Of a stretch of 39,509 bases of DNA, positions 1-7,849 are shown in pieces. The stretch is from Aestuariivita sp. GTDB taxonomy: Bacteria; Pseudomonadota; Alphaproteobacteria; Rhodobacterales; Rhodobacteraceae. The translations under genes and the position numbers were made by a program. A model generated the notes under the pieces. That model searched no databases and was not told the DNA's origin. It was given only the letters and a program-made list of their open reading frames with translations. Position 1 is the stretch's first letter, and each line of letters opens with the position of its first letter. Location of the stretch: positions 1-39,509 of the forward strand of contig NZ_JAAWWD010000070.1 in the NCBI RefSeq assembly GCF_021404545.1, given 5' to 3'.

Positions 1-69
1 CCGGCTTTCCGCAACACGCACAAGTGCACCCCCCCGCCGACGATCGCGGCACCGAAAGCCGTTCGCACT

Positions 70-315
70 GTGTACCCACGCATGTCCTGCTTCAAGGTAC
101 CGAAGAGCTGCAAGTGCAATTGCGGCGACAACGCAGCCTGCGAGACCTTCTTCAAAACCATCAAGGCCAAGCTGATCTGGCGGCGATCATGGGACAGACG
201 GAGGCAGGCTGAAAGGGCGATCTTCGAATACATCAACGGGTTCTACAATCCACGCCGAAGCCACTCAGCACTGCGCTGGAAAAGCCCCGTCGCCTTCGAA
301 CGAAAGCTGGCCTAA
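70..315 (+). pseudogene. IS3-family transposase OrfB, C-terminal remnant
   Basis: The reading frame encodes the end of an IS3-type DDE integrase. The DNAACETFFKTIK segment, the RRSWDRRRQAERAIFEYI stretch and the closing NGFYNPRRSHSAL motif are characteristic of the OrfB C-terminus that carries the last catalytic Glu. The 20 or so residues before DNAACE are unlike the family (Cys/Lys rich), and the rest of the catalytic core lies upstream of the window or is lost, so this is a fragment. About 35-40 bases after the stop, the sequence ACCGTGACAGGTC resembles an IS3-type terminal repeat, after which istA homology begins, so this element appears to abut or interrupt the IS21 element. The family call is from remembered motifs. 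The exact IS end is inferred. Confidence 0.8.
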
Positions 316-363
316 ACGAGCACCGGGAGCGGCATCAAACCGTGACAGGTCTACAGACGAACC

Positions 364-1640
364 ATGACTCCTCAAAGTCAAACCGTTCTCTGTCTGGCCC
401 GCGCCTGGCGTGCGGATCGGCACCGGGCGGAGCAGACAACCGGGCGCTGCACCTACGTTCCGTTGGTACTCCAGCCGGGGGAGGCGTTCCACTTCGATTG
501 GAGCGAGGGCTGGGCCAATATCTGCGGCGAGCGGATCAAGCTGCAGGTGGCCCATATCAAGCCGTCCCGCAGCCGGGCGTTTCTGGTGCGGGCTTACCCG
601 CTGCAAGCGCATGAGATGCCATTCGACGCCCACTGGCACGCATTCCGCGTGTTCGTCGACGTGCCCGGCCACGGGATTTATGACAACATGAGGACTGCCG
701 TTGATCGTGTTGGCAAAGGCAAGCAGCGGGACGTCAACGCCCGCTTCCAGGCCAGGGCTCGCCACTACGTCTTTGATCCGGAGATCTGCAACCCGGCAGC
801 CGGATGGGAGAAATGCCAAGTTGAGAAGACCGTTCAGGACGCTCGGAATCGCCTGCGGCAGGTCATGCCCGTCTTCAAATATCTACACGAGCTTAACCAG
901 TGGCTGGAAGATCGCTGTATTGCGCTATGGACCGAGACAAAGCACCGGGACCTGCCTGGCACGATCGCCGATCTCTGGGAGGCAGAGAACCCGCATTGAT
1001 GGTGTTGTCGCCGACCTTCGACGGATTTGTCGAGCACAGCAAGCGTGTGTCGCCGACATGCTTGATGACTTTCGAATGCAATCGCTACAGCGTTCCGGCC
1101 AGCTTCGCGAACCGCCGTATCAGTCTGCACGTCTACCCCGAACGGCTGGTCGTAGTGGCGGAAGGCCAAACCGTTTGTACCCATGACCGCATCAACAAGC
1201 GGTCGCACCACCAGCCAGGCAGGGTCATCTATGATTGGTGACCCTATCTGGCTGTCATCCAATGCAAACCCGGCGCCGTGTGCAATGGTGCTCTGCTCAT
1301 CGAGATGCCCGACGCCTTTCGCCGCCTGCAGGGACATATCTTGCGCAAGGAAGGCGGTGATCGGGAGATGGTCGATATCTTGTCATTGGTTTTGCAACAC
1401 GATGAAGACGCCGTTCCGTCTACTGTGAAACTGGCGTTGGATGCGGGAGGGCCCACCAAGACGCATGTCCTGAACCTCCTGCACAGGCTGATCGAACAGA
1501 AGCAGACAGACTTGCGAGAGGTCTACCCCCCACCAGAGGCTCTGGCCTTCGACATGGTGCCGCAGGCCAATGTCGATCGCTATGATGACCTGAGACGGGC
1601 CGGGGAAAAGCGCCATGCCTCATGCTCCAGCAGGCGCTTC
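364..1640 (+). pseudogene. istA: istA, IS21-family transposase, truncated and frameshifted
   Basis: The translation from about 375 matches IstA: the FHFDWSEGWA segment, then KLQVAH, LVRAYPLQAHEMPFDAHWHAF, GIYDNMRTAVDR and GWEKCQVEKTVQDAR, the integrase core. At about 990-1000 the reading passes into another frame, where FDGFVEHSKRVSPTCL and NRYSVPASFANR continue the homology. It then meets TGA at 1240-1242, just after VIYDW, where the family continues with Arg and YLAVIQ. The homology resumes after the stop through GGDREMVDILSLVLQHDE and TKTHVLNLLHRL. Roughly the first 115 residues, including the HTH, are absent. At least one frameshift plus one nonsense codon make this a pseudogene. The end point is approximate because the frame runs past the istB start. 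Confidence 0.85.
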
Positions 1641-2423
1641 GATCGTGATCATGCTCCGCAGCCTCAAACTGCATGGCATGGCGCAGGCCGTCGATGATCT
1701 GGTCGCCCAGGGCGCACCAGCGTTCGAAGCAGCAACGCCAATTTTGTCCCAACTGCTCAAGACCGAGATTGCAGAGCGCGAAGTCCGCTCATTCGCCTAC
1801 CAAACCAAGGTGGCACGCTTCCCGTCCTACAAGGACCTCGCAGGCTTGGACTTCAAATCCAGCGAGGTCAATGAAGCCACCGTCCGCCAGCTGCACCGTG
1901 GTACCTTCATGGAAAACGTCGAGAATGTCGTCCTGATCGGCGGGCCCGGCACGGGCACGGGCCACATTGCAACAGACATTGGCGTTCAGGCCATCGAACA
2001 TCACAGATGCAAAGTCCGTTTCTACTCGACCGTGGAACTCGTCAACGTCCTGGAGCAGGCAACAGCGCTCGGAAAGACCGACAAATTGGCCCAGATGCTG
2101 ACCAAGATCGACTTGGTCATACTCGACAAACTCGGCTACCTGCCGTTCAGTTCATCCGGTGGCGCGCTCCTATTCCATCTGTCGAGCAAACACTATGCGC
2201 GCACCAGCGTCGCCACCACCACAAACCTCAGCTTCTCAGAATGGGCCCAGGTCTTCGGCGGTGCCAAGAGATGACCACCGCGCTTCTCGACAGGCTCACA
2301 CACCGCTGCCACATCCTGGAAACCGGCAACGATAGCTACCGCTTCAAAGCCAGTTCCGAGGCGGCACTGAAAACAAAAAAAAGAGATGCCAGCATTGACC
2401 AAAACATGACCGCTGAGACATAA
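1615..2423 (+). pseudogene. istB: istB, IS21 helper ATPase, inactivated
   Basis: This is an IstB-like AAA+ helper that would normally load the IS21 transposase. Recognisable segments are MLRSLKLHGMAQAVDDL, LSQLLKTEIAEREVRSFAY, NEATVRQLHRG, GALLFHLSSKHY and TTNLSFSEWAQVFG. Walker A, expected as GGPGTGKTH, reads GGPGTGTGH at about 1940-1966, losing the phosphate-binding Lys and the Mg-binding Thr. Walker B, expected as LDELGYLP, reads LDKLGYLP with AAA at 2128-2130. A frameshift at about 2268-2270 (GCCAAGAGATGA where the family has GCCAAGATG) ends the frame at 2274, while MTTALLDRLTHRCHILETG continues the homology in another frame to the TAA at 2421. These three changes indicate a dead ATPase. 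The family assignment is firm. Confidence 0.88.
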
Positions 2424-2428
2424 ACAAA

Positions 2429-2480
2429 GGCGGGTCAAATCTCGGTGAAAATACCGGGTCACTTCTCACCGAAAATAACA
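2429..2480. repeat. IS21-type right terminal repeats
   Basis: On the minus strand the end begins TGTTATTTTCGGTGAG. A second, similar unit, GGTATTTTCACCGAG, follows about 25 bases inward. Multiple short repeats behind a terminal TGT are typical of IS21-family ends, so 2480 is taken as the right boundary. Confidence 0.7.
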
Positions 2481-2521
2481 GGCAGACCCGTTGCATCGCA
2501 GCCGCCACCCGTTCTCTGAGG

Positions 2522-3405
2522 TCATTCGAACAGGGCTTTGTCATCCACGCTGGCCTCCCTCACCGGTATGGATTCTGAATTACAATCGAAGCCAATTGGG
2601 AACCCCAGTCCGATTCCCAGAAGATCTGAGCCGCCCGAGGTCACCGACTCATACGTTCGCAACCAGATGCGCAATGAAGCGAGTTGCACGGAGGCGAGGT
2701 AGTTGTCGTCACGTTTGTCGTATCTGGTGGCGACTGCGCGGAAGTGTTTGAGTTTGCTGAAGAACCTTTCAACCTGATTGCGCAGTTTATAGGCGGTCCG
2801 GTCAAAAGTGGGGATGTTCACTCGGTTTGGCATGGGGCGGATGTTGGCGCATGTGCCACGGGCGGCAAGCGCTTCACGCAAGGCATCGCTGTCATAGGCA
2901 CGATCCGCCAGACGCGTTGTCCCGGCAGTCACGCTTTTGAACATGTCGTGCGCCGAACGGCTATCATGGGCCTGACCGTCTGTCAGCTTGAGCAGGATCG
3001 GACGGCCAATGGCATCCACCAGCGCATGAATCTTCGTCGTCAGGCCACCGCCCGAGCGACCCATGCAACCGGATCGCCCCCCTTTTTTGGGCCGTTTGCC
3101 CCATGTTGATGAACCCGGATGGATGAGCTGTCCATCATCTGGATGTCGCCCTCGTAAGCCTCTGATACAGCCTGTAAAAGCATCGCCCAAATACCCGCCT
3201 TCCGCCATCGGTTCAACCGGTTCACGCAGGTCGTATGCGGCCTGCATCGCGCTGGAATGTCGGCCCAGGGGGCACCAGTCCTCAGCCGTCAGAAAATGCC
3301 GTTCAGCACGCGCCGATCATCCACCCGCTTCACGCCCCGAGACTTCTGCGGCAACGAAGGTTGAATGATCGGCCATTCGAAATCCGTCAGATCCAAAAGC
3401 GCCAT
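2522..3405 (-). pseudogene. IS5-family (IS427-like) transposase, stop plus frame change
   Basis: From ATG at 3405 the frame reads MALLDLTDFEWPIIQPSLP, then RVDDRRVLNGIF, followed by TGA at 3291-3289 where the family has Trp (IFWRLRTGAPW). Reading on in the same frame gives RLRTGAPWADIPARC, NRWRKAGIWAMLLQAV and MMDSSSIRVHQHGANG. The catalytic half (GGLTTKIHALVD, LADRAYDSDALREAL, RNQVERFFSKLKHFRAVATRYDKRD) lies in a second frame. The frame change at about 3050-3080 is normal for this IS group, which uses programmed frameshifting. The early opal stop is not normal and should abolish the transposase. The natural C-terminus is near RTYESVT (about 2640). The frame then runs on to 2522, beyond the proposed IS end. 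Confidence 0.85.
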
Positions 3406-3460
3406 GCTCACCACCTCCTCTTGGCAGACGTGAATCACAACTCGGTTGATTTGGGAATCC
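2570..3460 (-). mobile_element. IS5-family insertion sequence remnant
   Basis: The element of roughly 0.89 kb is bounded by candidate imperfect inverted ends: GGATTCTGAATT at 2570 and, on the opposite strand, GGATTCCCAAAT ending at 3460. Its single transposase is disrupted. I see no convincing target duplication. The boundaries are inferred from these ends and the usual length of the group, and the terminal repeats are weak beyond the first six bases. Confidence 0.6.
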
Positions 3461-3478
3461 TGTTAATGGGTATGTGAC

Positions 3479-4732
3479 CTAGGCGATCCGGGCACCCTTG
3501 GCGATCAGGGGCGGTTTGGCATTCAACGCATCGACCGAGAATCCGGCCAGGGACTTGTATTTTTTGGCATGAGCTGCCAGATCGGCCCGCGCAATCACAT
3601 CCTCGATCACTTCGAAATCGCCACCGCAGAGGTTCTCAACCCGTTGCAGGATCGCGTCGGGTCCACTGCCGCGATTGGCCAGACTGACGCTCGTGGTGAT
3701 CGGGCGCATCCCGGCCTCGTAGGCCTCAAGCGCAGCCCGGGTAACCCCATGCTCCAGCACACAGGCGCCGATCTGGCGCGCGTCGATGATTGCCTGGCCG
3801 GCGCCGTTGGATCCCACCGGATAGGTCGGGTGAGCCGCATCCCCCATCAGCGTCACATGGCCATGGGTCCAGCGCTCCAGCGGGTCACGGTCGACCATGG
3901 GGTATTCAAAGACCTCCTCGGCGCTGTCGATCAGCCGGGGCACATCGAGCCAGTCAAATCGCCACTCCTCGAAATCGGGGCGGAAATCGGCGATGTTGGC
4001 TGTGCGGTTCCAGTCTTCCTTGTTCCAGCCTTGGGCGGGATTGATCCGCTTCTCTGCGATCCAGTTCATCGTGACCTGCCCGGTCTCGGGATCCGGGTCA
4101 GAGATCGGATAGGCCACCAGCCGTTGTGTGTCATGCCCGATCAACGCCATCGCGCCGCCGCCAAAAAACGGCGCAGCAAGAGATGTCGCCCTCCAGAGCA
4201 CCGCCCCATCCCAGATGGGTGGTCCCTCTTGCGGGTACATTTGCGCGCGCAAGGCTGAATGAATGCCATCGGCGGCCACAATCAGGCCACCCTCGATCCG
4301 ACCGGTCTCCAGGTGCAGCACAGCACCTGAGCCAGTGTTCTCAAACGCCACCGCGCGCGCACCGGTCACGACGCAATCCGGGCCCGCGCGGTCCAGCAAA
4401 GTCTGATAGAGCAGCATCTGCAATTCACCGCGATGGATGGAGTATTGCGGCCAGTCATAGCCGGCCCAAGTCCCGCGGGGCTCCTCCCAGATTGTTTTGC
4501 CCAACTTGGAGTAGAACCCGTATTGCCGTGTGCGGACCCCGATCCGGTCCAACAGGTCAGTCAGCCCCAGATCGAAAAGCTCGCGTACTGCGTTGGGTTG
4601 GATATTGATGCCCACGCCCAGGGGGCGGATCGTGCGGGTGGCCTCGAAAACGCGGAACGGGACGCCGATCTGGTGCAATGTCAGCCCAAGGCTCAGTCCG
4701 GCGATCCCGCCACCAGCGATCAAAACGGTCAT
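3479..4732 (-). CDS. FAD-dependent monooxygenase (class A flavoprotein)
   Basis: This 417-residue protein has the three signatures of class A flavoprotein hydroxylases: an N-terminal dinucleotide fold (TVLIAGGGIAGLSLGL), the DG segment (VAADGIHSALRA, about residue 155), and the FAD ribityl-binding GD motif (VTLMGDAAHPTYPVGSNGAG, about residue 290). It should use NAD(P)H, FAD and O2 to hydroxylate or epoxidise a small substrate, which cannot be named. I prefer ATG 4732 because GTGAGAG lies at a workable distance. A GTG at 4744 would add four residues but is fused to the purine run. Its stop lies 18 bases from the IS5 end, and the gene is oriented like idi/bchP, 105 bases downstream of idi. It could be a PGC passenger acting on a terpenoid or quinone-like compound, but that is only inference from position. 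Confidence 0.85.
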   Translation of the reverse strand: MTVLIAGGGIAGLSLGLTLHQIGVPFRVFEATRTIRPLGVGINIQPNAVRELFDLGLTDLLDRIGVRTRQYGFYSKLGKTIWEEPRGTWAGYDWPQYSIHRGELQMLLYQTLLDRAGPDCVVTGARAVAFENTGSGAVLHLETGRIEGGLIVAADGIHSALRAQMYPQEGPPIWDGAVLWRATSLAAPFFGGGAMALIGHDTQRLVAYPISDPDPETGQVTMNWIAEKRINPAQGWNKEDWNRTANIADFRPDFEEWRFDWLDVPRLIDSAEEVFEYPMVDRDPLERWTHGHVTLMGDAAHPTYPVGSNGAGQAIIDARQIGACVLEHGVTRAALEAYEAGMRPITTSVSLANRGSGPDAILQRVENLCGGDFEVIEDVIARADLAAHAKKYKSLAGFSVDALNAKPPLIAKGARIA

Positions 4733-4800
4733 AGCATCTCTCACCTTCCTGCGCCCCAGTCAATCAGGCGCGCAGCCGGGGATCAAGAGCGTGACCCGTA

Positions 4801-4833
4801 TCTTCTTCTCGCTAAAAATACGAAAAATATCCG
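4801..4833 (-). repeat. AT-rich AGAAGAAG-tailed motif downstream of idi
   Basis: Just after the idi stop the minus strand reads CGTATTTTTAGCGAGAAGAAG. It closely resembles the tail of the repeat embedded in bchB at 14563-14612 (ATATTTAGAGCCAGAAGAAG). I remember this kind of tail as frequent in intergenic DNA of Rhodobacterales. The GC-rich palindromic head seen in bchB is missing here. Its function is unknown, with a 3' UTR role possible. Confidence 0.45.
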
Positions 4834-4837
4834 ACCG

Positions 4838-5380
4838 TTACGCCCGCGCAGCGGCGATCAGATCGGATCCAAAAATTCTGTCCGAATAGTCTTTCATGTA
4901 GATCTTGAGCCAAGGCGTGAAGCGATCCGGATGCAATGCAATCTCGGTCTCCAGATCGCGGTAGTTGATCCAGCGGGTCTCCATCACCTCATCCCGGTTT
5001 GGCGTTATCGGCATGCCATGGGGGGCACGGGCGAGATAGACATCGACCACTTCGTGTTCGATCAACCCGTTGCCGACCTCGGCACGGTATTCCAGATGGT
5101 GGCGATGTTCGGGGAAGATCCCGGTGATCCCCAACTCTTCGTTCAGTCGACGTACCGCGCAGCTGGCAGGTTTTTCATCCCATTCTGGATGGGTGCAACA
5201 GGTGTTCGCCCAAAGCCCAGGCGTGTGGTATTTGCCCAGTGCCCGGCGTTGTATCAGGATTTCTGACCCACGCAGGACAAAGACCGACACGGCCTTGTGT
5301 TTGAGGCCGCGCCGATGCGCTTTGAGCTTTTCGACAGGTTGAAGCTGGCCGTTCACCCAGGCAGGGATCAGGATGGTCAT
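4838..5380 (-). CDS. idi: Isopentenyl-diphosphate delta-isomerase, type 1
   Basis: This 180-residue Nudix-fold enzyme interconverts isopentenyl and dimethylallyl diphosphate, supplying prenyl units for the bacteriochlorophyll tail, carotenoids and quinones. The type I features are visible: GLKHKAVSVFV, the metal and catalytic loop LWANTCCTHPEWDE with the conserved Cys, the Nudix-like stretch AVRRLNEELGI, and the Glu-rich segment EHEVVDVYLA. Its start overlaps the bchP stop by ATGA (5377-5380), so it is translationally coupled to bchP. An idi gene next to bchP is also the arrangement in Rhodobacter PGCs, where it is orf176. The length matches. Confidence 0.95.
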   Translation of the reverse strand: MTILIPAWVNGQLQPVEKLKAHRRGLKHKAVSVFVLRGSEILIQRRALGKYHTPGLWANTCCTHPEWDEKPASCAVRRLNEELGITGIFPEHRHHLEYRAEVGNGLIEHEVVDVYLARAPHGMPITPNRDEVMETRWINYRDLETEIALHPDRFTPWLKIYMKDYSDRIFGSDLIAAARA

Positions 5381-6558
5381 ACCCGCTCGGGCGCCACAAG
5401 GCCGGTCAGATGCGCCAGATTCTTGATACCGATCTTGATGTGGGCCATGGGGCGGGCTTTGACCAGTTTCTTGTTCATGTAAGCCTCGAATGTCAGGCGC
5501 TGCACGTCGGTGTCATGGCAGAGCGAGACGAACCGTTCGCGCCGCATGTCAGATCGGTAATACGCATTCTGCATCGATTGCAACACCCGGAACACGGTCT
5601 TGTGCTCTTTCATGAAATGCTTGCGCGCCAACTGCAGGTTCTTGACCCGGCCCGAAGCCAGTGTCGCCGCGCATGCGGTGGCCGCCACACGGCCTGCGAC
5701 CATCGCATAGTAGATGCCCTCACCCGAGGAAGGTGCGACGACGCCCGCCGCATCGCCTGCCAGTACAACGTCCCGGCCATTGTCCCATTTGTCCAGCGGG
5801 TGCAGCGGGATCGGCGCGCCCTCACGGCGCAGCGTTTCGCAATCGGTCAAGCCGCTGGCGGCGCGCAGATCGGCGGTGGCTTTCTTGAGATCCACATCCG
5901 TCAGGCCGGTGCCCATCCCGACGCTGGCGCTGTCACCATGGGGAAAGACCCAGCCATAGAAATCCGGGGAGATGGCGCCATCATAGATCACGTCACAGCG
6001 GATCGGGTCGTAGACGTCATTCTTGGGTGGGGCCTTGATGATCTCGTGATATGCCAGCACATATGGGATCTTGTCCCATCCCGCGACTTCGGCCTTGCCC
6101 ACGCGCGACCTTGCGCCATCGGCACCGATGATCAACCTGCACAACAATTCCTTTTCCGCGCCAGACGATTTTTCTCGAAAAATCACGCGCGTTCGGCCAC
6201 CCTCACGGTCAATCCGCAGGAAAGTGCCCACATGATATTCAGCGCCCGCATCGACGGCGCGGCGGCGCAGGAACGGATCGAAATCCTTGCGATCCACCAT
6301 GCCGACAAAGCCGTTTTCGATGGGAATATCGACCATGCGTCCGGTCGGTGAAATCATGCGCGCGGTGTTCACCTTGGCCACAAGCTGTTCGTCGCCGATA
6401 AGAAAATCCGACATCAGACGGGGCGGGATCGCGCCGCCGCAGGGCTTGATACGCCCCTCGCGGTCCAAAAGGGCAACCGAGTGGCCCGAGCGGGCCAGAT
6501 CTTCGGCGGCTGTGGCACCCGAAGGACCGCCCCCAACGACAACGACATCATACATCAT
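5377..6558 (-). CDS. bchP: Geranylgeranyl (bacterio)chlorophyll reductase
   Basis: BchP reduces the geranylgeranyl tail of bacteriochlorophyll a to phytyl in three NADPH-dependent steps. The 393-residue protein begins with an FAD-binding fold (MMYDVVVVGGGPSGATAAED), followed by the family block KPCGGAIPPRL, then GADGARSRVGK and the second flavin motif VVLAGDAAGVVAPSSGEGIY. I chose ATG 6558 (next codon also ATG), preceded by GGGAGAG. A longer in-frame extension upstream overlaps orf428 and does not look like BchP. The gene starts one base after the orf428 stop and overlaps idi by ATGA. The length agrees with Rhodobacter BchP (about 390). Confidence 0.96.
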   Translation of the reverse strand: MMYDVVVVGGGPSGATAAEDLARSGHSVALLDREGRIKPCGGAIPPRLMSDFLIGDEQLVAKVNTARMISPTGRMVDIPIENGFVGMVDRKDFDPFLRRRAVDAGAEYHVGTFLRIDREGGRTRVIFREKSSGAEKELLCRLIIGADGARSRVGKAEVAGWDKIPYVLAYHEIIKAPPKNDVYDPIRCDVIYDGAISPDFYGWVFPHGDSASVGMGTGLTDVDLKKATADLRAASGLTDCETLRREGAPIPLHPLDKWDNGRDVVLAGDAAGVVAPSSGEGIYYAMVAGRVAATACAATLASGRVKNLQLARKHFMKEHKTVFRVLQSMQNAYYRSDMRRERFVSLCHDTDVQRLTFEAYMNKKLVKARPMAHIKIGIKNLAHLTGLVAPERV

Positions 6559-6559
6559 G

Positions 6560-7849
6560 CTACTCTCCCGGAACCAGTTCAGTTGTGCGGCTGCCGCGCC
6601 GGTCCATGACCTGCACAGCCATCGCCGCGGCAATGACGAAAAGGGCGGCCTCGGCCACGAACACGGTACCAAAGGCATCCGCGTCGCTGGTCACACCAGC
6701 GCGCATCGCATCGACGGCCGCAGCACCCGCCAGCCCGCCAAAGCCAGCGGCCATGGCCTGGGCGGCACCCCAAAGGCCCATCCGCGTGCCCTCGCGGCTC
6801 TCCCGGCCTTCGCCGGCCAGCGCCATCATCGATCCGATGGCCGCGACCGCGAACATGCCGTTGAATACACCCAAGCCGACCACCGCGGGGACCAGCGGCG
6901 CTTCGGGGCCAAGCTGACCCAGTGCTGCGATAACTGTCAGCATCACCGCTGACCCAAGACATCCCGATACGACCCAGAACCTGAGCGACCCGATCCGCAG
7001 CCCTGTCGCCGCGATGCCCACCAGAACCATGCCGAGGAACACGCCCCCGTTTTGCGCGCCCGCCAACGAGGTGGATTGACCTGGCGTGAAACCGAAGACG
7101 AGGCCCGAATAGGGCTCCAGGATCAGTTCCTGCATGAAATAGGCGGTCATCGACAGAAACACGAAAGCGGTGAAATGGCGCGCCTTGCGTTCGGCCCAGA
7201 TCTCGCGAATACCATGCGAAAACGGCATGTCCTGCGGCACGGGAGAGCAATCGACGCTCCGCTCGATCCCCCAGATGGCCAGCGTTGTCAGAAGGACCGC
7301 GCCACCCGTCACAACAGCCACGATCTTAAGCAGCAGCGCGTGGGTATAAGGATCAAGGAACGCTCCGACCGTCCCGGCGGTGATCGCGATCCCCGCGATC
7401 ATCATCAGCCAGGTGATCGTGGCTGCCGCCGCACGCCGCGCAGGCGCGGTGGCCGTTGCCAACAGTGCCAGCAGCGATGTACCCGACGCGCCAACGCCGA
7501 TCCCGATCATCGCATAGGCCAGGATCGAGATCGCCAGGCCCGGCCCGTAGCGTGTTTCAAGAACCTGAACGCCGAAGGCGGCCATCAGCCCGCCCAGCGC
7601 CAGAACGCCCATGCCGCCAATGATAAAGGCCGTGCGGTTGCCCTGGGTGTCGGAGCGGAACCCCCAGTTGGGCCGCGTGATCTGGATACCGTAATGCAGC
7701 GCCACCAGAAATCCCGGGATCACAGCGGGCAGGGCCAGCTCGACCACCATCAGCCGGTTCAGCGTTGATGTGGTCAGCACCACGATGGCGCCCAGACACA
7801 TCTGGACCAGGCCGATGCGGACGATATCGGTCCAGCTGAGCGTACGCAT
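6560..7849 (-). CDS. PucC/BCH-family membrane transporter-like protein (orf428 type)
   Basis: This 429-residue polytopic membrane protein of the BCH/PucC branch of the major facilitator fold is the counterpart of the orf428 gene found between bchG and bchP in Rhodobacter. Family marks are TSTLNRLMVVELALPAVIPG near the N-terminus and GLWGAAQAMAAGFGGLAGAA near the C-terminus. About twelve hydrophobic helices are apparent. Relatives (PucC, LhaA) assist light-harvesting complex assembly, possibly by handling bacteriochlorophyll. A role in passing pigment from BchG is inferred. The start at ATG 7849 overlaps the bchG stop as TGATG. In-frame sequence upstream is unlike the family and lies inside bchG. 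Confidence 0.9.
   Translation of the reverse strand: MRTLSWTDIVRIGLVQMCLGAIVVLTTSTLNRLMVVELALPAVIPGFLVALHYGIQITRPNWGFRSDTQGNRTAFIIGGMGVLALGGLMAAFGVQVLETRYGPGLAISILAYAMIGIGVGASGTSLLALLATATAPARRAAAATITWLMMIAGIAITAGTVGAFLDPYTHALLLKIVAVVTGGAVLLTTLAIWGIERSVDCSPVPQDMPFSHGIREIWAERKARHFTAFVFLSMTAYFMQELILEPYSGLVFGFTPGQSTSLAGAQNGGVFLGMVLVGIAATGLRIGSLRFWVVSGCLGSAVMLTVIAALGQLGPEAPLVPAVVGLGVFNGMFAVAAIGSMMALAGEGRESREGTRMGLWGAAQAMAAGFGGLAGAAAVDAMRAGVTSDADAFGTVFVAEAALFVIAAAMAVQVMDRRGSRTTELVPGE

Larger units (their letters stand above)
364..2480 (+). mobile_element. Truncated, decayed IS21-family element
   Basis: The element comprises a 5'-truncated istA, an istB overlapping its end, and a recognisable right terminus at 2429-2480. 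Its left end and the N-terminal DNA-binding part of IstA are missing where IS3-type sequence begins. Both genes carry inactivating changes (frameshifts, an internal stop, lost ATPase motifs), so the copy is not autonomous. The boundaries are solid on the right and approximate on the left. Confidence 0.8.

Noticed and set aside
2560-3475. Target-site duplication around the IS5 remnant
   Set aside because: Bases beside the proposed ends (TAT and TGT) do not match, and I cannot define a duplication.
4433-5266. Open plus-strand frame across the monooxygenase-idi region
   Set aside because: It is antisense to two recognisable genes, has no family match and no ribosome site.
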